Assembly: GCF_947497285.1 (NCBI RefSeq)
Contig: NZ_CANMFT010000002.1
Location: forward strand, 1 to 64,000
From: an uncultured Aliiroseovarius sp.
GTDB lineage: Bacteria > Pseudomonadota > Alphaproteobacteria > Rhodobacterales > Rhodobacteraceae
Direction: 5' to 3'
DNA: 64,000 nucleotides
Positions 1 to 8,839 of the stretch are shown in pieces. The position numbers and the translations under genes were made by a program. Numbering within the stretch: the stretch's first letter is position 1; each line of letters begins with the position of its first letter. The notes under the pieces were generated by a model. It was given only the letters and a program-made list of their open reading frames with translations. It ran no database searches and was not told the DNA's origin.

Positions 1-2
1 TG

Positions 3-260
3 ACCCGCGAGGCCGAGGCGCTGACCTCGACCATGGCGCGGTTTGAAACCGGCGTTGCGCGTGCCGACCCGGCGCGGATTCTGACCGGCGCGCCCTTCGG
101 CGGATCGGCGCAAGACCCTGCGCCAGACCGCGCCACCGCGCCCAACCCACCACCCGTGGCGCATTCCGGCGCCGCCCTCGCCATAGCCCCGGCCACCACG
201 CCGCCCGACACCCAAACCGACCCGGAACAGCAAAACCTCGAGGCGTGGGAAGAGTTTTGA
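3..260 (+). CDS. Methyl-accepting chemotaxis protein, C-terminal fragment
   Basis: Only the last 85 codons lie in the window; the gene begins upstream. The first residues (…EALTSTMARFETG) read like the end of the cytoplasmic signalling coiled coil of a chemoreceptor, followed by a Pro/Ala/Thr-rich flexible linker. The protein ends in the pentapeptide-like tail AWEEF, which resembles the W-x-x-F tether by which CheR methyltransferase docks onto receptors. The sensor and membrane parts cannot be seen. The family call rests on the coiled-coil ending plus this tail and is fairly secure, but the ligand is unknown. Confidence 0.7.
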   Translation, partial: TREAEALTSTMARFETGVARADPARILTGAPFGGSAQDPAPDRATAPNPPPVAHSGAALAIAPATTPPDTQTDPEQQNLEAWEEF

Positions 261-318
261 GACCGATTGACATTTCCGAAGCCATGTTCGACCCCTTGTG
301 TCAACGAAAGGGAGCAAC

Positions 319-3300
319 ATGGCGGACGGGCAGTGGGAGTTTTGGATTGATCGTGGGGGCACGTTTACTGATGTTGTGGCGCGCAAACCTGACGGTCGAC
401 TGGTCAGCCACAAGCTTCTGAGTGAAAACCCCGAACACTACCGGGATGCCGCGATCCAAGGTATTCGCGATCTGATGTCTTTAGAGCCGACCGAGACCCT
501 GCCTGCTGGCAGTATCGCCTCTGTTAAGATGGGCACCACGGTTGCCACCAACGCGTTGTTGGAACGCAAGGGCGACGACACCTTGCTGCTGATCACGCAG
601 GGCTTTGGCGACTTGTTGCGGATCGGGTATCAAACACGGCCCAAATTGTTCGATCTTGAAATCAAACGTCCGGATCTGCTCTATTCGCAAGTGGAGGAAG
701 TTGCAGAGCGGCTTGCGGCAGACGGAACAGTTGTCACGCCGATGGATGAGGCCGCTATGCGGGCGACCCTGAACCGTGCGTTCCAAAGCGGCCTGCGCGG
801 TGTGGCGATTGCGTTCCTGCACGGATACATCAATCCCGTCCATGAACGCCGTGCGGCTGAGTTGGCAAAAGAGGTCGGGTTTACACAGATTTCAGTCAGT
901 CACGAGGTTTCACGACTTGCGAAACTTGTGGGCCGTGGCGATACGACCGTCGTTGATGCCTATCTTTCGCCAATCCTGCGACGCTATGTGGATCAGGTCA
1001 CCGACGCGCTGGATATCGGCGCGGCCTGTGATCGGCTCTTGTTCATGCAATCCAATGGCGGGTTGACCGATGCTTCATTCTTCCAGGGCAGAGACGCCAT
1101 TCTTTCGGGCCCCGCCGGTGGCATCGTCGGAATGGTGAAAACAGCGCAAGCTGCTGGATTTGAACGATTGATCGGTTTCGATATGGGGGGAACCTCGACC
1201 GATGTCAGTCACTTCGCGGGCAGTTTGGAGCGGAGCTTCGAAACCGAGGTTGCAGGGGTGCGCATGCGCGCGCCCATGATGGATATTCATACCGTCGCCG
1301 CCGGCGGTGGATCAATTTGTCAGTTTCGCGACGGCCGTTTTCAGGTCGGACCGGAAAGTGCTGGAGCAAATCCCGGACCGGCCTGCTATCGCCGCGGCGG
1401 TCCGTTGACCGTCACAGATTGCAACGTGATGCTGGGGCGGCTCAACCCCGATCATTTCCCACATGTCTTTGGTCCGACAGCAACAGAGCCGTTGGATCGT
1501 GACATTGTAAGGTCGCAGTTCGAGGCACTTGCCGCACGCATTGCAGCCGAAACCGGCCAACCCGCCCCGCCCGCCGAAGAGGTGGCGCATGGCTTTCTGC
1601 GCATCGCAGTGGACAACATGGCCAATGCGATCAAGAAGATCAGCATCGAACGCGGGCATGATGTGACCGATTATGTGCTGCAATGCTTCGGCGGGGCAGG
1701 CGGGCAACATGCCTGTCTGGTCGCTGATGCGCTTGGCATAACGCGGGTCTTCCTTCATCCATATGCGGGCGTTTTGTCCGCCTATGGGATGGGGCTGGCA
1801 GAAGTCCGGGCGCTGCGGCAAGAGCAGTTTGATGCACCTCTGGCTGCGCTCGATGTCGCGCAGGCTCGGCTGGATATCCTTGCCAAGGCCGCCCAAGATG
1901 AAGTTTCGGCGCAGGGCGTGGCGCAGGCGCGCGTCGCACAGGCCGCTCATCTTCGCTATGAGGGATCGCATCAGGCGTTGGAAGTGCCGTTCGGCACGGC
2001 AGAGGAGATGCGTCGCACCTTTGAGGCGCTGCACGACACGCGGTTTGGCTTTCATTCACCAGAACGCGCGATTTTGTTCGAGATGCTGGCCGTTGAAGCG
2101 ATTGGAGCCTCAGCCGAGGCACCGCGCGGTCACGCGACCCAAGGCCGACCTGATCCGATTGATCTGGTGCCTATGGCAACTGAAGCAGGCTGGAGCGATG
2201 TGTCGCTCTTTGATCGCGGGCAACTAGAGGCAGATGCGCAGATCACCGGCCCGGCCATCATTTGCGAGCCCACCGGAACCAACATCGTCGAGCCGGGCTG
2301 GACAGTGCGCCAAGACAGTGTTGGCAACCTGCTGATGGAACGGACATCGCAGAAAGAAAGCACCCACGCCGCTGGAACCGATGCTAATCCGGTTCTGTTA
2401 GAGGTGTTCAACAACCTGTTCATGTCGGTCGCAGACCAGATGGGCGCGACGCTTGCGAACACGTCTTGGTCGGTGAACATTAAGGAAAGGCTCGACTTTT
2501 CCTGTGCGATATTTGATCGGCAGGGAGATCTGGTGGCCAATGCGCCGCATGTGCCGGTTCATCTTGGCTCGATGTCCGACAGCATCCGCACGGTGATGCG
2601 CGACAACGAAGGCACGGTGCGCGCAGGCGATGCCTTTGTGTTAAACAGCCCTTTCAACGGCGGCACGCATTTGCCAGACGTGACGGTGGTCACGCCGGTC
2701 TTCGTCGGTGATGACATCGCCTTCTGGCTGGGCGCGCGCGGTCACCATGCCGATATTGGTGGGCGCACGCCGGGATCTGGTCCACCCGACAGTCGCCATA
2801 TCGAAGAAGAGGGTGTCTTGATCGAGAACACGCGCCTGGTTGCCGAAGGGCGGTTGCGCGACGCTGAAATGCGCGCGATTTTGGCCTCTGGGCGATACCC
2901 CTGCCGCAACATCGATCAGAATATGGCTGACCTGAAGGCGCAGGTTGCCGCGAACGAAACCGGGCGGCAGGCCTTGCTGGGCGTCGTGGCACAATACGGC
3001 ATCGACGTGGTTCAGGCCTATATGCGCCACGTGCAGGACAACGCAGAAGAAAGTGTGCGGCGGGTCATCGACCGGCTGCAGGACGGCCAATTCACCTATC
3101 CGATGGACGGCGGGTCTGAAATCAAAGTGCGGGTCAGTGTCAACCATGCCGACCGGTCCGCCTGCGTCGATTTTAGCGGCACATCACCCCAGCAAGAGGG
3201 CAACTACAATGCCCCCCTTTCGATCAGCAAAGCGGTGGTTCTTTACGTGTTCCGAACGCTGGTCGGTGCGGACATCCCGCTGAACCAAGGTTGCCTTGCC

Positions 3301-3906
3301 CCGCTTCAGATCATCGTGCCCGAAGGCTGCATGCTGAACCCCGTCTATCCTGCGGCGGTGATCGCGGGCAATACCGAGGTCAGTCAAGCCGCCTGTAATG
3401 CGCTTTATGGCGCGTTGGGCGTGATTGCAGGCAGTCAGGGCACCATGAACAATTTCATATGGGGCAATGATGCGTTCCAGAACTATGAAACCATCGCGGG
3501 CGGCACGGGGGCGGGGCCGGGGTTTTGCGGCTGCGATGCAGTGCAAAGCCACATGACCAACACGCGGATGACGGACCCGGAAATCCTGGAAAAACGCTTT
3601 CCGGTCCGATTGGAATCCTTTTCGATCCGCCACGGGTCTGGCGGCGCCGGCAAGTGGCGCGGTGGAAATGGCGTCGAAAGGCGGCTTAGGTTTCTGGCGC
3701 CGGTGACGGTCACAACGCTCAGCTCGCACCGCGTGGTGCCACCGTTCGGCGGACAGGGCGGAGACCCGGGCGCTGTCGGGATTAACACCGCAGAGAAAGC
3801 GGACGGCACGCGTATCGAGATGCCGGGCAATGGCGAGATCACGCTTGACGCTGGCGATCTGTTCGAGATGCGCACACCCGGCGGAGGCGGTTGGGGGCGA
3901 GCGTGA
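319..3906 (+). CDS. 5-oxoprolinase / hydantoinase A-B fusion protein
   Basis: Large ATP-dependent amidohydrolase of the HyuA-HyuB family, about 1195 residues, the length of single-chain 5-oxoprolinases that open 5-oxoproline to glutamate. The N-terminal half carries the ASKHA-type nucleotide motifs (DRGGTFTD near residue 12 and DMGGTSTD near residue 290). The C-terminal hydantoinase B half begins around residue 690 (NPVLLEVFNNLF) and ends in the glycine-rich GGGGWG tail. The start at 319 is chosen over an in-frame GTG at 298 because AAAGGGAG sits just before it and the protein then begins as family members do. It stands alone, so the substrate (5-oxoproline or a hydantoin) is not fixed by context. 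Confidence 0.88.
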   Translation: MADGQWEFWIDRGGTFTDVVARKPDGRLVSHKLLSENPEHYRDAAIQGIRDLMSLEPTETLPAGSIASVKMGTTVATNALLERKGDDTLLLITQGFGDLLRIGYQTRPKLFDLEIKRPDLLYSQVEEVAERLAADGTVVTPMDEAAMRATLNRAFQSGLRGVAIAFLHGYINPVHERRAAELAKEVGFTQISVSHEVSRLAKLVGRGDTTVVDAYLSPILRRYVDQVTDALDIGAACDRLLFMQSNGGLTDASFFQGRDAILSGPAGGIVGMVKTAQAAGFERLIGFDMGGTSTDVSHFAGSLERSFETEVAGVRMRAPMMDIHTVAAGGGSICQFRDGRFQVGPESAGANPGPACYRRGGPLTVTDCNVMLGRLNPDHFPHVFGPTATEPLDRDIVRSQFEALAARIAAETGQPAPPAEEVAHGFLRIAVDNMANAIKKISIERGHDVTDYVLQCFGGAGGQHACLVADALGITRVFLHPYAGVLSAYGMGLAEVRALRQEQFDAPLAALDVAQARLDILAKAAQDEVSAQGVAQARVAQAAHLRYEGSHQALEVPFGTAEEMRRTFEALHDTRFGFHSPERAILFEMLAVEAIGASAEAPRGHATQGRPDPIDLVPMATEAGWSDVSLFDRGQLEADAQITGPAIICEPTGTNIVEPGWTVRQDSVGNLLMERTSQKESTHAAGTDANPVLLEVFNNLFMSVADQMGATLANTSWSVNIKERLDFSCAIFDRQGDLVANAPHVPVHLGSMSDSIRTVMRDNEGTVRAGDAFVLNSPFNGGTHLPDVTVVTPVFVGDDIAFWLGARGHHADIGGRTPGSGPPDSRHIEEEGVLIENTRLVAEGRLRDAEMRAILASGRYPCRNIDQNMADLKAQVAANETGRQALLGVVAQYGIDVVQAYMRHVQDNAEESVRRVIDRLQDGQFTYPMDGGSEIKVRVSVNHADRSACVDFSGTSPQQEGNYNAPLSISKAVVLYVFRTLVGADIPLNQGCLAPLQIIVPEGCMLNPVYPAAVIAGNTEVSQAACNALYGALGVIAGSQGTMNNFIWGNDAFQNYETIAGGTGAGPGFCGCDAVQSHMTNTRMTDPEILEKRFPVRLESFSIRHGSGGAGKWRGGNGVERRLRFLAPVTVTTLSSHRVVPPFGGQGGDPGAVGINTAEKADGTRIEMPGNGEITLDAGDLFEMRTPGGGGWGRA

Positions 3907-3937
3907 GAGCGACGCGCCCTAACGCGCGGACGTTCCC

Positions 3938-4855
3938 TTACGGTGACAAGCAGTCAAGGAAGGCTTTTGACTGGCCGCGCAAAAGGGCGTCGTAATGGTC
4001 TACCCCTGGCGGGAGGGTCGCCCCACTTGGGTCCAGTAGGCCAAGCTTTGCAGGCGTGCCTTCAACCAGTGTCGCCATGACCTGTTCGTCCTGAAATACT
4101 TCGGCAAACGCACACGCAACCTTGCCCGCGGCAATCAGATCGGTGATCTGTCGAAGCCGTGCCGCCGAGGGCGGGGCGGCGTCGCTTTCGCGGACTGTTC
4201 CAAGGGCGTTTAGCTGATAGTGCTCGGTGAAATACCCGTATGCGTCGTGATAAAGCACGAACCCGACGGTGCGCAGGGGGGCCAGAATTTGCTGTATTTC
4301 ATGGTCCATCTGGATCAGGTTTGCGCGCGCTTGGGCTGCATTCTTCTGATAGGTTTGGGCGTTTTCCGGGTCCAGCGCCGCCAATTCATCGGCAATCGCA
4401 AGAAGCCAGATTGCGGCATTTTCCGGCGACAGCCAAGCGTGCGGATCGACCCGTGCGCCGTCCTGCGGCGTGCTGTCATGATCGTCATTGTGATCGTCGC
4501 CATGATCGTGGTCGTGACTTTGGTCACCCTTGCGCAGGTGTGTCCCCTTGACCGTCAACAGCGACAGCGAGGCCGCATCCCCAGTCCCTGTCAGCGCACG
4601 TTCCAGCCAAGGTGTCATGTCACGCCCGACCCAAATGACCAGATCTGCGCCAGACAAATGTCGAACTTGCGACGGGCGCATCTGAAAGCTGTGCGGGTCC
4701 GCGCCTTGTGGCAGCAAAAGGGTCGGGGTCGCCACCCCGTCCATCACCTGCGCGGCCAAAGAATGGACGGGGGCAATGTCGGCGACAACGCGCGGTGCTT
4801 CGGCGCGGGCCGCTGTGGCACCCAGCAAGACGGCAAGAAACAGAGCTCTATACAT
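3938..4855 (-). CDS. znuA: Zinc ABC transporter substrate-binding protein ZnuA
   Basis: Periplasmic zinc-binding component of the ZnuABC importer, 305 residues. It has a cleavable signal peptide (about residues 1-18, ending ARA), the cluster A-I solute-binding fold, the metal ligand His in APVHSL near residue 31, and a histidine/aspartate-rich loop around residues 112-130 typical of ZnuA. It is divergent from zur-znuC-znuB, with only about 60 bases between start codons, and those bases hold an inverted repeat that is probably the Zur operator. Expression is therefore expected to be derepressed under zinc limitation. A manganese-binding relative is possible, but the His-rich loop and the neighbours favour zinc. 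Confidence 0.93.
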   Translation of the reverse strand: MYRALFLAVLLGATAARAEAPRVVADIAPVHSLAAQVMDGVATPTLLLPQGADPHSFQMRPSQVRHLSGADLVIWVGRDMTPWLERALTGTGDAASLSLLTVKGTHLRKGDQSHDHDHGDDHNDDHDSTPQDGARVDPHAWLSPENAAIWLLAIADELAALDPENAQTYQKNAAQARANLIQMDHEIQQILAPLRTVGFVLYHDAYGYFTEHYQLNALGTVRESDAAPPSAARLRQITDLIAAGKVACAFAEVFQDEQVMATLVEGTPAKLGLLDPSGATLPPGVDHYDALLRGQSKAFLDCLSP

Positions 4856-4882
4856 GTTGGTCCTTGTCGGGTGATGTGTGAT

Positions 4883-4913
4883 GTAATACTATCTCAAAAA
4901 GTGATAGTATAAC
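4883..4913. promoter_or_regulatory. Predicted Zur operator in the znuA / zur-znuCB divergent promoter
   Basis: Two 11-base arms, GTAATACTATC at 4883-4893 and GATAGTATAAC at 4903-4913, form an inverted repeat with one mismatch around a 9-base spacer. The right arm ends 3 bases before the zur start codon, so a bound repressor would block both directions. Position and AT-rich dyad fit a Fur/Zur-family site; binding is inferred. Confidence 0.65.
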
Positions 4914-4916
4914 TCA

Positions 4917-5429
4917 ATGATGGTGTCAAACCCTATGCCAAACCCCGACCCTTCCTGTGCGTTTCACAGCCATGACCATGCCGCCTGCACCCAAGATGTG
5001 CTGACCCGCGCGGAAACCCTCTGCAAAGAAGGCGGCGCCCGACTGACGCCTGTGCGGCGGCGGGTGCTGGAAATCTTGCTGGAAGAACATCGCGCGATGG
5101 GCGCCTATGATGTGCTGGAGCGACTGGCCGCCGAAGGGTTCGGAAGCCAGCCGCCCGTCGCCTATCGGGCGCTGGATTTCTTGGCCGAACAAGGGTTGGT
5201 GCATCGTATTCGCCGGTTGAACGCCTTTGCCGCCTGCACCGATCCCGGGCAACACCACGCGCCGGTATTCTTCATTTGCAAGACCTGCAACGCGGTGGCC
5301 GAAGCGCCGGAGCAATCCGTGCGCGCAGCAATTGACGACCTTGGCCGCACACTGGGTTTTGCTGTCGAGCGCACCAATATCGAAGCCATGGGCCTGTGCC
5401 CGACTTGCCACGCGGGGCAGGGTCAGTGA
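4917..5429 (+). CDS. zur: Zinc uptake regulator Zur (Fur family)
   Basis: Zinc-sensing transcriptional repressor, 170 residues. An N-terminal winged helix (RLTPVRRRVLEIL, then GAYDVLERL) is followed by the dimerisation domain with an HH-containing loop and two Cys pairs, CKTC near residue 120 and CPTC near residue 164, which form the structural zinc site. It is the first gene of zur-znuC-znuB and overlaps znuC by four bases. The start used is the first ATG, directly after the inverted repeat; there is no clear ribosome binding site, so a leaderless message or a start at 4935 is possible. It probably represses itself together with znuA. Confidence 0.9.
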   Translation: MMVSNPMPNPDPSCAFHSHDHAACTQDVLTRAETLCKEGGARLTPVRRRVLEILLEEHRAMGAYDVLERLAAEGFGSQPPVAYRALDFLAEQGLVHRIRRLNAFAACTDPGQHHAPVFFICKTCNAVAEAPEQSVRAAIDDLGRTLGFAVERTNIEAMGLCPTCHAGQGQ

Positions 5430-6178
5430 GCTTGATCACAGCGAAAGACCTGACGGTGTCACACGGGCGCAAGCGGGTGCTTGAGCATGTGGATTTCACA
5501 ATCTCAAAGGGTGAGATCGTGACCATTGTCGGTCCCAATGGGTCGGGCAAATCTACATTGCTGCGTGCGTTGCTGGGGATCTTGCCGGGGTCTGGAAGCG
5601 TTCAGCGAAAACCGGGGTTGGTGGTCGGCTATGTGCCACAAAAGCTATCGCTGGACCGCAGTTTGCCGATGCCAGTGTCAAGCTTTCTGAACTTGCCAAA
5701 AGCACATTCGCCCGCCGCGCAGGCCGAGGTGCTGCGCAAAGTGGGGATTTCCGGCGTGGAAGGGCAGCAGATCGCCGATTTGTCGGGCGGGCAGTTGCAA
5801 CGCGTGCTTTTGGCGCGCGCATTGCTGTCTGATCCCGACATTCTGGTGTTGGATGAACCAACGCAAGGACTGGACCAAATGGGCGAAGCGGCCTTTTATC
5901 AATTGATCGAGTCCGTGCGGCGGCAAACCGGTGTGGCCGTGCTGATGGTGTCGCATGACCTTCACGTGGTGATGAGCGCCTCGGACCGGGTCATCTGTTT
6001 GAACGGACATGTCTGTTGTGAAGGCACACCCCATGTGGTGCGCGAAGCGCCAGAGTATCGCGCGCTGTTCGGGCATGGGACGCATGGCGCGTTGGCGCTC
6101 TATCAGCACGACCATGATCATGACCATGCCGCCTGCGATCATAGCCATACGGCGCCAGACGAGGTGCAAGATGCCTGA
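5426..6178 (+). CDS. znuC: Zinc ABC transporter ATP-binding protein ZnuC
   Basis: ATPase of the zinc importer, 250 residues from a GTG start that overlaps the zur stop (GTGA), preceded by a GGGGCAGGG Shine-Dalgarno-like run. Walker A GPNGSGKST lies near residue 38, the signature LSGGQ near residue 120 and Walker B ILVLDEP near residue 143. The C-terminus is a histidine-rich tail (HDHDHDH and following), common in zinc transporter ATPases. An ATG at 5396 is in frame but would reach deep into zur. It overlaps znuB by eight bases, consistent with a coupled operon. Confidence 0.92.
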   Translation: MSLITAKDLTVSHGRKRVLEHVDFTISKGEIVTIVGPNGSGKSTLLRALLGILPGSGSVQRKPGLVVGYVPQKLSLDRSLPMPVSSFLNLPKAHSPAAQAEVLRKVGISGVEGQQIADLSGGQLQRVLLARALLSDPDILVLDEPTQGLDQMGEAAFYQLIESVRRQTGVAVLMVSHDLHVVMSASDRVICLNGHVCCEGTPHVVREAPEYRALFGHGTHGALALYQHDHDHDHAACDHSHTAPDEVQDA

Positions 6179-6962
6179 TGATTTCTTGATCCGGGCCGCC
6201 GCTGCGGGGATCGGGCTGTCAATTGCCACCGGTCCGCTGGGCGCGTTTGTGGTATGGCGGCGCATGGCGTATTTTGGTGATGCAACCGCGCATGCCGCCA
6301 TTTTGGGGGTCGCGCTTGCGCTCTTATTGTCGTTCCCCATTTTGCTGGGCACTTTGATCGTGGCGCTGGCCATGGCCCTGACCGTCAGCTGGATGACGCT
6401 GCGGGGTCAGTCTGCCGATACCGGGCTAGGGGTCTTGTCCTACGGGGCATTGTCGGCGGGACTGGTCGCTATCTCTTTTGCGCCGGGGGTGCGGGTCGAC
6501 CTTTCTGCGTTTCTGTTTGGCGATATTCTGGCCGTCACGCGATCTGACCTGTTGGTGGTCTGGGGCGGCTCTGTCGCCGTGGCCGGAGTGATCGTCTGGC
6601 GGTGGTCGCGGTTGCTCCTCTCAACGCTCAGTTCGGATTTGGCGGCTGCCTCTGGCATCAACCCAAGCCGAGAGAGCCTCGTTTTGACGCTTTCCCTTGC
6701 GTTGGTCGTTGCGGTGTCCTTGAAGGTCGTCGGCGCGCTTTTGGTGTCGGCCATGCTGATCATTCCTGCCGCAGCCGCACGCCAGCGTGCGCATCGCCCC
6801 GCCGTGATGGCTGTTGTTGCGGTGCTGATCGGGTGGGGCGCGACGCTGTCTGGGCTGTGGGGGTCGTTGCGGTTTGACACGCCTGCGGGGCCTTCGATCA
6901 TCGTTGCCGCCACGCTGATTTATGCAATCATGATGGCGCTGCGTTCGGCGCGGCCAGCATGA
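6171..6962 (+). CDS. znuB: Zinc ABC transporter permease ZnuB
   Basis: Inner-membrane channel of the zinc importer, ABC-3 permease family, 263 residues with about eight hydrophobic segments. Family landmarks include the early GPLGAFVVWRRMAYFGDATAHAA-type stretch (about residues 22-44) and the coupling region near SAMLIIPAAAARQ. The start is the ATG at 6171, inside the end of znuC; the frame stays open further upstream but that part would sit inside the ATPase gene. Last gene of zur-znuC-znuB. Confidence 0.92.
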   Translation: MPDDFLIRAAAAGIGLSIATGPLGAFVVWRRMAYFGDATAHAAILGVALALLLSFPILLGTLIVALAMALTVSWMTLRGQSADTGLGVLSYGALSAGLVAISFAPGVRVDLSAFLFGDILAVTRSDLLVVWGGSVAVAGVIVWRWSRLLLSTLSSDLAAASGINPSRESLVLTLSLALVVAVSLKVVGALLVSAMLIIPAAAARQRAHRPAVMAVVAVLIGWGATLSGLWGSLRFDTPAGPSIIVAATLIYAIMMALRSARPA

Positions 6963-7073
6963 AACGGGACCGATTATGAAAATGGGGTGAACCTGACCGC
7001 GCCCAGATGCTAGGTTTACGAAAGGGGCGTGCCAGACTCTGGCAACCCATTGCGACCAAAGAAGGAATTGGAT

Positions 7074-8753
7074 GTGTCTGAAGGACAAGAGGCGAAGGCT
7101 GCGCAGAAGATGAACATCTTGTTTGTCATGTATGATCAGTTGCGATTTGACTATCTGTCCTGTGCCGGCCATCCGCACCTTGAGACACCGAATTTCGATC
7201 GCGTCGCGGCGATGGGCGTGCGGTTCACCAATGCCTACGTGCAGTCCCCGATTTGTGGTGCCTCCCGGATGAGCTTCTATACCGGGCGATATACCTCGTC
7301 GCATGGTGCGCAATGGAACGGCTTTCCCCTGCGCGTGGGCGAACAGACCATGGGTGATCATTTGCGCCGCGCAGGTATGGCGTGTTGGCTGATCGGCAAG
7401 ACACATATGAAGGCCGACGCGGACGGCATGGCGCGGCTGGGGCTGTCTCCAGATACCGTCATTGGCGCGCGACAGGCCGAATGCGGTTTTGACAGCTGGA
7501 TCCGTGATGACGGATTGTGGGCCGAAGGGCCGGATGGGTTTTATGACGAAAAAAGATCGCCTTATAACGAATACTTGAAGTTAAAGGGCTACTCATCCCA
7601 GAATCCGTGGGCGGATTTCGCAAATGCAGGCCGCACCGCAGATGGGGACATCGCGTCAGGATGGATGTTCCGCAATGCCGACCAGCCTGCCAACATCCAC
7701 GAGCAGGACAGCGAAACCCCTTGGCTTACCCGAAAAACGATCGAGTTCATCGATCAGGCCGACGGGCCGTGGTGCGCGCATGTAAGCTATATCAAGCCGC
7801 ACTGGCCCTATATCGTGCCTGCGCCCTATCACGACATGTATGGCCCCAACCAGGTGCCAGCCGCCACCCGCCACGATAGCGAACGAGATGACCCACACCC
7901 TGTTTTCGGGGCCTACATGAACAACAAGGTCGCGCAAGCCTTCCAGCGCGACGAGGTTCGCCACAAGGTGATCCCGGCCTATATGGGATTGATCAAGCAA
8001 TGCGACGATCAGTTGGGAGTCTTGCTGGACCACCTTGAGGCCACCGGCCGGATGGACAACACGATGATCGTTTTGACCTCGGATCACGGGGACTATCTGG
8101 GTGACCATTGGCTGGGTGAGAAGGATATGTTTCACGAACCCTCGGTCAAGATCCCCCTGATCATCTATGACCCGCGCAGCACGGCCGATGCGACACGTGG
8201 TTCGACCTGCGACGCGTTGGTGGAAAGCATCGACGTTGCGGCCACCTTTGTCGAGGCTGCGGGAGGAACGGTGCCAGATCACATCATTGAAGGACGCTCT
8301 TTAATGCCTTGGTTGCAGGGGGAAAAGCCGAACTGGCGCACGTTCGTGATTAGCGAATACGACTATTCTTCGACCCCGCAATGTGTCGCCTTGGGGCTGA
8401 CCCCTCGCGACGCGCGGCTGTTCATGGTCTATGACGGCCGGTTCAAGCTGATCCATGCCGAGGGCGGATTTCGCCCCATGTTGTTTGATCTGCAAGCTGA
8501 CCCGGATGAATTTCATGATCTGGGCAAGACCACCAATCATCGTGAACATATTGACCGGCTGTATGGGTATCTTGCCCAATGGGGGCGCCGAATGTCCCAG
8601 CGCGTCACGAAGTCGGACAGTGATATCATTGGCGCGCGCGGGCGGTCGATGCGACGCGGTATCCTGCCATTCCTCTATGACGGCTCAGAGGTCGACGAGG
8701 CGTTGACGGTCAAGTATCGCGGCCCGTCACCAGCCCATTTTCGCGATGACTAG
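7074..8753 (+). CDS. Sulfatase family hydrolase (formylglycine type)
   Basis: Alkaline-phosphatase-fold sulfatase of about 559 residues. The metal-binding start ILFVMYDQLRFDYL contains the usual DQxRxD. The active-site motif C-G-A-S-R, with Cys about residue 61, is the substrate for conversion to formylglycine, followed by FYTGRYTSSHG. Later motifs are KPHWPY and the metal site TSDHGDYLGDHW. No signal peptide is seen, suggesting a cytoplasmic enzyme acting on an imported sulfate ester or phosphonate ester. The GTG at 7074 has AAGGA seven bases upstream; ATG 7110 is an alternative. It precedes the phosphotransacetylase/taurine cluster, which hints at organosulfur metabolism, but the substrate cannot be read from sequence. 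Confidence 0.85.
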   Translation: MSEGQEAKAAQKMNILFVMYDQLRFDYLSCAGHPHLETPNFDRVAAMGVRFTNAYVQSPICGASRMSFYTGRYTSSHGAQWNGFPLRVGEQTMGDHLRRAGMACWLIGKTHMKADADGMARLGLSPDTVIGARQAECGFDSWIRDDGLWAEGPDGFYDEKRSPYNEYLKLKGYSSQNPWADFANAGRTADGDIASGWMFRNADQPANIHEQDSETPWLTRKTIEFIDQADGPWCAHVSYIKPHWPYIVPAPYHDMYGPNQVPAATRHDSERDDPHPVFGAYMNNKVAQAFQRDEVRHKVIPAYMGLIKQCDDQLGVLLDHLEATGRMDNTMIVLTSDHGDYLGDHWLGEKDMFHEPSVKIPLIIYDPRSTADATRGSTCDALVESIDVAATFVEAAGGTVPDHIIEGRSLMPWLQGEKPNWRTFVISEYDYSSTPQCVALGLTPRDARLFMVYDGRFKLIHAEGGFRPMLFDLQADPDEFHDLGKTTNHREHIDRLYGYLAQWGRRMSQRVTKSDSDIIGARGRSMRRGILPFLYDGSEVDEALTVKYRGPSPAHFRDD

Positions 8754-8839
8754 CGCAGGCTTGATCTGGGCCCGCGCAAAGGTTTACTGGTCTGACAGTC
8801 AGGGTCGCCAGGCCCGCCCAGCCCCTGCAAGGAGCATCC

